Of a stretch of 17,950 bases of DNA, positions 12,874 through 17,950 are shown one piece after another. A program made the translations under genes and the position numbers. The first letter of the stretch is position 1. Each line of letters starts with the position of its first letter. This DNA is from Thermoplasmatales archaeon UBA447. Its GTDB lineage: Archaea > Thermoplasmatota > Thermoplasmata > Thermoplasmatales > Thermoplasmataceae. The notes beneath the pieces were generated by a model. That model was not told the origin of the DNA. It did no database searches and saw nothing but the letters and a program-made list of their open reading frames with translations. The stretch covers positions 1 through 17,950 of the forward strand of contig DARE01000016.1 in the NCBI GenBank assembly GCA_002503205.1. The letters are read 5' to 3'.

Positions 12874-15501
12874 TCATTTTGCATTCCCTTTTCTCCTGAG
12901 GATTGAAAGCATTGCTGGGAAATAAAAGGTCCTGACTATGAACGTATCTATGACAAGCGATATCAGAAATGCTATTCCCAGCTGCTGGAGGAATCCGTCT
13001 TTTATCAGGCCTAAAGACCCCAAAGATACAGCCAGAATCAGTCCAAGCGATGTGACAACTTTTCCTGAACTTGCCATACCCCTGGGCATTCCCTCCTCAA
13101 ACCCCAGTTCGCGGCTGTATTCCCTGACCCGGCTGGTAATGAAAACGGTATAGTCATTCCCCAGGGCCATCAGTATGATAAACAGTATTATTGGTATCAG
13201 ATAAATCAGCCCTTCATGCAGCACATATGCGGAAAGGAAGTATAGAATCACTGTTGTCCATGAAATGCTGAAGAACACCCCGCTTATGGATATTATAGGA
13301 TATTTTGGTGACCTGAATGAGGCGAGAAGAATTACGAAAATGACCGCAATTATGAGAATCTCAAGTTCGGTATAGGTTATTGAATTCTGTTTCTTCTGAT
13401 CTATTACAGATGAAGTTATTCCTCCTATAATCAGAGATGAGTTCGCCCTTAAATTGCCAACAAGCTTTTCTGCCGAAGATGAGTATGGATTGTAATCTGA
13501 GAATGCCAGAAAATATGCATATTTACCATCCTGTATAATGTATGGCTTCGCAGATACAGAAGAGTTGTAAGTAGTTCCATTAGAATAGGGACCAATGACT
13601 TTGGTTATTCCCGGCATAGACAGAAGATACCTGGAGGTATGTTCCAGTGTTGCGTTCTGGGATGAAGTTGTGTTGGTTCCATTTGCCCCTATTTTTTCCA
13701 CAACTTCAATCGGATATAGCAGGTTGGATCCAAATTCCTTTTCGAGGATGTTCAATCCCTTTACCGCATCAAGATTCTGAGGAAGTCCTGTGTTGAAATT
13801 GTAAGTTGTTGGGGCATGGACAAAGAAATAGGCTGAAGGAACTCCCACAATGAGTATCACGGCAAGTACGGCATACTTTCTTTTCTTTGAGAATGTTGCT
13901 GCCCTGTAAAATGGGGAGCTCCTGTAATAACCTTCTTCTGCCCTTTTCATGCTTCTTTTTGAGAAAAATTTGGGGCCAAAAAGGGACAGAACTGCAGGAA
14001 GTAGAGTTGTCACGAAAGCGACAATGAAGAGTATCGCCATCAGCAGGACCACACCCCAACTTTCAAATCCCTTTATGAATGAGAATGTGAACAGGCTGAG
14101 GCCGACAGTGAGGCCACTGATTATAACTGCCTTCCCTGCTTTTGATGAGGCGTTCTTAAGCGCTTCTTCATGGCTTCTGCCTTCCCTGAGATCCTGCCTG
14201 TATCTTGAGGCTATAAATACGAGATAGTCTGTAACAACGCCAACAGCAACAGCAGTCAGAGTATAATTCACTATGTAATTGATATGGTGAAGGAGTAGGC
14301 CGGAGAGATATATGCTTGTGTAGCCCAGGAGGTCTGCTGCCCCTACAAAGGCAAAAGCCACTAAGCCGGCCTTCCATGAGACCAGTGTGATTGCCACAGC
14401 AATGGCAAGTATAACAAACAGAACACCGAATACAAAAGCATATTTTGCAGTCAGCTGCTGGGTTTCATACTGAATTGGGCCGTTTCCTGTAACATATGCA
14501 GAAGAGCCAAAGCTTCTTGATGCAGCCTTCTCAATCGCTGGAGTTGCAGCTGAAGACGGAATAAAATCTGATGGCCCAATATAACCACTGGGGACATTGA
14601 AAGTAACATCAATAATGAATGCTGTACCGTTTGTGTCGATATACTGCTCGGAAATGAAGGAAGGCGCGCCCTTCAGGCCATACATCCTTACATAATTGAG
14701 CCCGACGTTTCCTGGTTTAATTGAGGCATTGATCATGGCAGATGAAACAGGAATGTGGAGCGTGTGGTTCAAGAAATCGGATAGGGCGATGCTTGTTGAG
14801 AATGTATAATTTGTAATGCCCATATATTCCAGGGCTATGTTGTCGTAGGTACCATTTCTGTATGCCATAGCTGCTACAGATATGGATTTGTTCACTATGG
14901 AATAAGCCATTTCCGAGGGTAACAGGCCATAACCTTTGGACAGAGAGGATACATTTGAAACAAAGGACACGTTATACGGAGAGTCGGATGAATTCAATCC
15001 AGCTTCATAGGCAGAGCTGTTCACATCAGATGAATTGAAACCTGTATTCCCCCATTTAACCATGAACATATAAGGGAAAGTGAAAAGGGAATAAGCGCTC
15101 TGATTCAGTTCATCGTAAGACGAGTTAATCATTCCCCTGTAAGGTGCAAGTAAAGAACTCATAAAGGATGCGTATTGGCTGAAAGGGGACGATGTTCCGC
15201 TTATATTCTTTAGCCCTGACTTGGAAATATTTTTCTGAAAATTCAGGGTTGAGGTAGCTATCGAAACCCCTGAATATGGTGACTGGTTCACAAGGACTTC
15301 AATAGTAGAATTCTGTTTGCTTGAGTTCTGGAGTATCTGCTGTGCAACCTCTGATTCCGCATGCCCGCTTACTGAGGTTGTATTGTTGTAACTTATAAAA
15401 TGGGAATAGCCAAATACTGCAGGAGTTGAAGCAAGTATCAGAATTACCCATATTATTACAACCAGCAATCTTCTTTTAATGATCTTCTCGCTTAGTGACA
15501 C
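12874..15501 (-). CDS. MMPL/RND-superfamily membrane transporter
   Basis: An 875-residue membrane protein with the classic two-half RND layout. One N-terminal span (about 12-33) leads to a large outer domain (about 34-345) rich in Asn, Ser and Tyr with many NxS/T sites. Then come a block of five spans (about 350-510), a cytoplasmic linker (KFFSKRSMKRAEEG), a seventh span, a smaller outer domain, and five final spans. Each half keeps the family's span-4 signature: VGVVTDYLVFIASRYRQ and LGNDYTVFITSRVREY, whose Asp-Tyr pair belongs to the proton relay. Such archaeal MMPL proteins are proton-driven exporters; the cargo (lipid, drug or protein) cannot be told. The GTG at 15501 is the only start that keeps the full first span. 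A Ser/Asn-rich outer face fits an acidophile. It is divergent from the acetyltransferase gene. Confidence 0.87.
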   Translation of the reverse strand: MSLSEKIIKRRLLVVIIWVILILASTPAVFGYSHFISYNNTTSVSGHAESEVAQQILQNSSKQNSTIEVLVNQSPYSGVSIATSTLNFQKNISKSGLKNISGTSSPFSQYASFMSSLLAPYRGMINSSYDELNQSAYSLFTFPYMFMVKWGNTGFNSSDVNSSAYEAGLNSSDSPYNVSFVSNVSSLSKGYGLLPSEMAYSIVNKSISVAAMAYRNGTYDNIALEYMGITNYTFSTSIALSDFLNHTLHIPVSSAMINASIKPGNVGLNYVRMYGLKGAPSFISEQYIDTNGTAFIIDVTFNVPSGYIGPSDFIPSSAATPAIEKAASRSFGSSAYVTGNGPIQYETQQLTAKYAFVFGVLFVILAIAVAITLVSWKAGLVAFAFVGAADLLGYTSIYLSGLLLHHINYIVNYTLTAVAVGVVTDYLVFIASRYRQDLREGRSHEEALKNASSKAGKAVIISGLTVGLSLFTFSFIKGFESWGVVLLMAILFIVAFVTTLLPAVLSLFGPKFFSKRSMKRAEEGYYRSSPFYRAATFSKKRKYAVLAVILIVGVPSAYFFVHAPTTYNFNTGLPQNLDAVKGLNILEKEFGSNLLYPIEVVEKIGANGTNTTSSQNATLEHTSRYLLSMPGITKVIGPYSNGTTYNSSVSAKPYIIQDGKYAYFLAFSDYNPYSSSAEKLVGNLRANSSLIIGGITSSVIDQKKQNSITYTELEILIIAVIFVILLASFRSPKYPIISISGVFFSISWTTVILYFLSAYVLHEGLIYLIPIILFIILMALGNDYTVFITSRVREYSRELGFEEGMPRGMASSGKVVTSLGLILAVSLGSLGLIKDGFLQQLGIAFLISLVIDTFIVRTFYFPAMLSILRRKGNAK

Positions 15502-15598
15502 TTCGATGAGAGAATAACCAGACTAATCAAACGATGTCAAAACTATTTTTACATATTTTTTGAAATCTTTGAAGTATATACATCCAAGCTGAATAGGA

Positions 15599-15607
15599 AT
15601 ATTTAAT
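15599..15607 (+). promoter_or_regulatory. TATA-like box for the acetyltransferase gene
   Basis: The element atatttaat is centred 28 bases before the GTG at 15631. The 129-base divergent gap also holds several AT-rich stretches (15549-15579) that could serve the transporter gene; I cannot single out its TATA box. Confidence 0.5.
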
Positions 15608-15630
15608 CATAGAACATTCTTTCCCTTCCT

Positions 15631-16167
15631 GTGGAAAAGGTTGTCCTTGAAGATAAGGATCTGAGGTTGATAACACCCCTTTTGCCAGAAATGGCCCCTG
15701 ATATTGCGAGAGAGGCAAACGATCCTCTTATCAGGAGAATGATAGGATCACACTCTTTCCCCTACCCATACACAGAAGAAGACGCCATGTTCTTCATAGA
15801 CATGAACAGGATGGATGGGCATAAGCCATTTGCAATTGACTTCGCAATTTTTTTCAGGGAAAAATTTTCAGGAATAATTGGCCTTAAGGATATCAGCTCA
15901 ATCGATAGAAAAGCCCATGTTGGATACTGGATAGGTATAGATTTCCGCAACATGGGTATAGCTTCTTCTGCACTGAGGCTTGTTATAGGATATTCAAGGG
16001 ATACATTGAATATTCATCGCCTTTACACTGGCGCATTCACCGATAATCCGGCCTCTATAAGGGTTCTTACAAAGTGCGGTTTTCATATAGAGGGCATAGA
16101 AAGAGATTATATGATCGTGGATGGAGATTACAGAGATATGATGGATTTTGCGCTCCTAATTCCATAA
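15631..16167 (+). CDS. GNAT-family N-acetyltransferase (RimJ/RimL-like)
   Basis: A 178-residue enzyme of the RimJ/RimL branch of the GNAT superfamily, which moves an acetyl group from acetyl-CoA to an amino group. The N-terminal LEDKDLRLITPLLPEMAPDI and the FPYPYTEEDAMFFID segment fit this branch. The acetyl-CoA pyrophosphate loop is DFRNMGIASSAL (R106-x-x-G109-x-A111), and the DNPASIRVLTKCGFHIEG motif is the usual NxxSxxVxxKxGF helix. The substrate could be a protein N-terminus, a small amine or an antibiotic; sequence alone cannot tell. The start is GTG, supported by the TATA-like box. The gene stands alone on its strand. Confidence 0.88.
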   Translation: MEKVVLEDKDLRLITPLLPEMAPDIAREANDPLIRRMIGSHSFPYPYTEEDAMFFIDMNRMDGHKPFAIDFAIFFREKFSGIIGLKDISSIDRKAHVGYWIGIDFRNMGIASSALRLVIGYSRDTLNIHRLYTGAFTDNPASIRVLTKCGFHIEGIERDYMIVDGDYRDMMDFALLIP

Positions 16168-16174
16168 AAGACTT

Positions 16175-16312
16175 TCAGTTATTAGGATTTCCAAAAACTA
16201 CAATGGGATATAATCCTATCCCAAAAATCTCTAAATATTCAGGAAATTCTGGATTCTCCCACCTTAGATTTACAATGCATTCTATTGTTTGGGAGAACAT
16301 GGATGCATCCAT
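16175..16312 (-). CDS. Candidate 45-residue ORF in the gap after the acetyltransferase
   Basis: On the minus strand an ATG at 16312 opens a 45-codon frame ending in TGA. It starts MDASMFSQTIECIVNLRWEN and continues with a hydrophobic, aromatic segment (YLEIFGIGLYPIVVFG). An in-frame TAG lies eight codons before the ATG. Composition looks protein-like and the frame fills most of the gap, ending 7 bases from the acetyltransferase stop. It could be a short gene or a fragment of a lost larger one. No family recognised. The promoter side shows only a weak AT-rich ATTAGAAATT about 25 bases upstream. Confidence 0.35.
   Translation of the reverse strand: MDASMFSQTIECIVNLRWENPEFPEYLEIFGIGLYPIVVFGNPNN
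16254..16312. repeat. Inverted repeat and perfect palindrome around the 45-codon ORF start
   Basis: TTCTCCCA at 16254-16261 is matched by its reverse complement TGGGAGAA at 16290-16297, a 28-base loop apart. Next to it, ATGGATGCATCCAT at 16299-16312 is a perfect 14-base palindrome that contains the candidate start codon on the minus strand. These may be a regulator site or an RNA fold, or chance. Confidence 0.4.
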
Positions 16313-16383
16313 ACAAAAGTGTAGAATTTGGAATTTCTAATCCCGAAAAGTTGATTCTCCTCCACCATAAAGAAATCTCAAAT

Positions 16384-16563
16384 TCATGTTTTGTGGGATT
16401 TCGCCTTTAACAGTAAGCGATTTTTCCTGCCATGAAACATTAAAGTTTTCCTTGCTAAGAGGTACATAAGAGAAAGGGCCATCATCAAAAATACTGCAAG
16501 AATGAAACAAGATTTTCCTTTTGGATCAGGAACTGGCTGAATGGAACAGTCAATGGACGGCAA
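16384..16563 (-). CDS. Candidate small single-span membrane protein downstream of the radical SAM gene
   Basis: Just past the radical SAM stop, the minus strand encodes a hydrophobic stretch CFILAVFLMMALSLMYLLA followed by a basic tail (RKTLMFHGRKNRLLLKAKSHKT), the layout of a one-span membrane peptide with its C-terminus inside. A TTG at 16563, overlapping the upstream gene by 14 bases, would give 59 residues; an ATG at 16485 would give 33 and cut off part of the span. The frame is open further upstream only as a shadow of the radical SAM gene. No family recognised; weakly supported. Confidence 0.28.
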   Translation of the reverse strand: MPSIDCSIQPVPDPKGKSCFILAVFLMMALSLMYLLARKTLMFHGRKNRLLLKAKSHKT

Positions 16564-17692
16564 TTTCAATCTCACTCCCAGTGCTCCTAGGAATATAGAG
16601 GCATAATGGATCAGGCCCAAACGCATCTCCTGTGGAATACAATGCTCGCGCCCTGGATCCGCCGCACCTGTATCTGAATTCACATATTCCGCATTTCCCT
16701 CTGAGTTTCTCTCTAATGAAAATTGATGAAAATTCGGCATTTCTTTCCATGATAGATTTCAGGCTTTCCTCTCTCAGATTCCCAAGCCTCAGTTTGAAAA
16801 GGCCTGATGGGTAAATTGCCCCATTATTGCCTATGAAAAGAGTGCCACCATGGCTGACTATTCCAGTATTTTTCTTCCTTCTTGTAACAGGACCATATTC
16901 CTCAAGAATAGAAGTTGCCTTTTCAGACAGAATCTGATATGTATCTCCAAACACAGCGGATGGCTGTATCTCTGCTATCTCTTCTATTATTCGAAATACT
17001 GGGCCCTCCACCGTACGCACATTAATTCCGTACCTCCAAAGTTCGCTCAGCCAGTAATTTACCTGCATGTATTCCTCTGGAGAAACTCCCTCAAGGCTGG
17101 TCCCCCGCCCAGTATTGATCAGGAAAAATACCTCCCATGCAGAAACCCCAGAATCTCTGATCAGCGATGCTATGGCAGGCAATTCAAGTAAGTTTTTTTT
17201 CATCACAGCCGTATTGATCTGAAGCTTCAGGCCGGCACCCCTAATCCTTGATATAAGGTCAAGTGTCAAGGCAAGGCTGCCATCTCTTCTCCTGACCCAG
17301 TCATGGGTCTCAGGGCTGACCCCATCAAGGCTCAATGACAAAGAGCTGCATCGGTTGTTTTTCAGAAACTTCAGAAAAGAATCGTCAAGTAGTTCAGAGG
17401 CAGCCGGTGAAAATGCAAACCTGAACCCTTTTTTTCTGATATATGATATGATAGACCTAATATCCGGCCTCATGAGGGGGTTACCTCCAGTTATTACAAG
17501 AGTGGGCCTTATCCCCCATATTCCATGTATTTGGTCTATTATATCAATGAACTCTTCCAGCGATAGCTCATCCTTTGAGGGAAATGGCTGTGAGTTTGCT
17601 CTGCAATGCCTGCAACTGTAGTCGCAGGCCACAGTTGTTTCCAGGAATATCAGAGATGGTGTGATATTCCCTTCATTTTGATGTTCTTTCAA
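16550..17692 (-). CDS. Radical SAM/SPASM-domain protein (TIGR04053-like)
   Basis: A 380-residue enzyme with an N-terminal radical SAM domain (CDYSCRHCRA: C23, C27, C30) and the SAM-binding VITGGNPLMRPDI near residue 66. The C-terminal SPASM-type cluster region includes C334, C337, C343 and C364 in GKCGICEFRYRCGGSRARA and DPLCLY. The central FFLINTGRGTSLEGVSP and the IGNNGAIYPSGLFKLRLGNL stretch fit the TIGR04053 group as I remember it; GGSRARAYxxTGD is also shared with heme-pathway enzymes of the AhbC/AhbD/NirJ type. The reaction is unknown: peptide or tetrapyrrole modification are both possible. The start is a TTG at 17692 with a TATA-like element about 28 bases upstream; an ATG at 17697 is out of frame. 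No obvious peptide substrate gene precedes it in the operon. Confidence 0.83.
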   Translation of the reverse strand: MKEHQNEGNITPSLIFLETTVACDYSCRHCRANSQPFPSKDELSLEEFIDIIDQIHGIWGIRPTLVITGGNPLMRPDIRSIISYIRKKGFRFAFSPAASELLDDSFLKFLKNNRCSSLSLSLDGVSPETHDWVRRRDGSLALTLDLISRIRGAGLKLQINTAVMKKNLLELPAIASLIRDSGVSAWEVFFLINTGRGTSLEGVSPEEYMQVNYWLSELWRYGINVRTVEGPVFRIIEEIAEIQPSAVFGDTYQILSEKATSILEEYGPVTRRKKNTGIVSHGGTLFIGNNGAIYPSGLFKLRLGNLREESLKSIMERNAEFSSIFIREKLRGKCGICEFRYRCGGSRARALYSTGDAFGPDPLCLYIPRSTGSEIEIAVH

Positions 17693-17715
17693 CTCATCTA
17701 ATCAGTGAAGTTTAC

Positions 17716-17724
17716 TATTAAAAA
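17716..17724 (-). promoter_or_regulatory. TATA-like box for the radical SAM/SPASM gene
   Basis: The minus strand reads TTTTTAATA, centred 28 bases before the TTG at 17692, supporting that start as leaderless. Confidence 0.42.
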
Positions 17725-17803
17725 AGAGGACCTGAAATGTTAGCCTACAGGCATCTTTTCTTCCAAATTATTTGATATATGGCACCACTCCTACTGCCCC
17801 ATA

Positions 17804-17935
17804 TCAAGTGTAAAGGGATGCCGATATATGCCTAAATGAGAAGTCCATTATTTTATGGCTTGAGAGAACTATTGCCGCAAAAACAGCAAGTGCAGCAAAG
17901 GAATAAACGTAGATGTAATCATTTGTTAAGGACAT
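17804..17935 (-). CDS. Candidate 43-residue single-span membrane peptide
   Basis: On the minus strand an ATG at 17935, two codons after an in-frame TAG, opens a 43-codon frame ending in TGA. It starts MSLTNDYIYVYSFAALAVFA, forming one hydrophobic span (about residues 8-25) with a polar, basic tail (HKIMDFSFRHI). Such short proteins often belong to membrane complexes. Its upstream context is cut by the window edge, so it may be the last gene of an operon to the right. No family recognised. Confidence 0.42.
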   Translation of the reverse strand: MSLTNDYIYVYSFAALAVFAAIVLSSHKIMDFSFRHISASLYT

Positions 17936-17950
17936 TTTCTAAGAACTATT

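Noticed and set aside
16074..16340. Plus-strand 88-codon frame starting inside the acetyltransferase gene
   Set aside because: The first part is out of frame with a clear GNAT domain and the rest is antisense to the more convincing 45-codon frame; no RBS or promoter supports it.
16564..16740. Upstream part of a 118-codon minus-strand frame reaching from inside the radical SAM gene
   Set aside because: It overlaps the conserved C-terminal cysteine region of the radical SAM protein in another frame; only the part after its stop could be an independent small gene.

Overview
The window looks like chromosomal DNA of an acidophilic archaeon of the Thermoplasmata (Thermoplasmatales or a close relative). 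Evidence: the tail of an archaeal-type CRISPR array, a thermopsin-family acid protease, an Nre-type archaeal DNA-repair protein, a DUF47/PiT phosphate uptake pair, and many genes with an AT-rich TATA-like element about 25-28 bases before the start codon and no clear Shine-Dalgarno site. That spacing fits leaderless transcripts. Several genes begin with GTG or TTG. The organism call rests on these traits, not on a database match. No rRNA, tRNA or insertion sequence was recognised.

Layout, left to right. 1-133: last units of a CRISPR array, ending in a decayed repeat; no cas genes are visible. 235-1819: DUF47/PhoU-like regulator and PiT-family anion permease, 1 base apart. 1821-3364 (minus): two overlapping genes of unknown function. 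3458-3945 (minus): a 29-codon ORF whose stop overlaps the start of an acidic 132-residue protein. 4116-6202 (plus): an Nre DNA-repair protein coupled by an ATGA overlap to an SPL-like (COG1533) radical SAM protein. 6273-9273: a signalling triad of protein kinase (plus), PP2C phosphatase and von Willebrand A protein (both minus). Kinase and phosphatase genes converge and overlap by 8 bases.

9344-15501 (minus): a large secreted thermopsin-like protease with a beta-helix-like C-terminal part, an unrecognised 314-residue protein, and an 875-residue MMPL/RND-family transporter. 15631-16167 (plus): a GNAT acetyltransferase. 16175-17935 (minus): a candidate 45-residue ORF, a candidate small single-span membrane protein, a radical SAM/SPASM protein, and a candidate 43-residue membrane peptide at the right edge.

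The best-supported functional units are the phosphate pair, the Nre/SPL-like pair and the kinase-PP2C-vWA triad. The triad resembles the phosphorylation module discussed with TerY systems and with enterobacterial yegI/yegK/yegL, here in an archaeal setting and with convergent gene order. The unknown genes at 1821-3945 and 11769-12713 and the small ORFs are the least explained parts.
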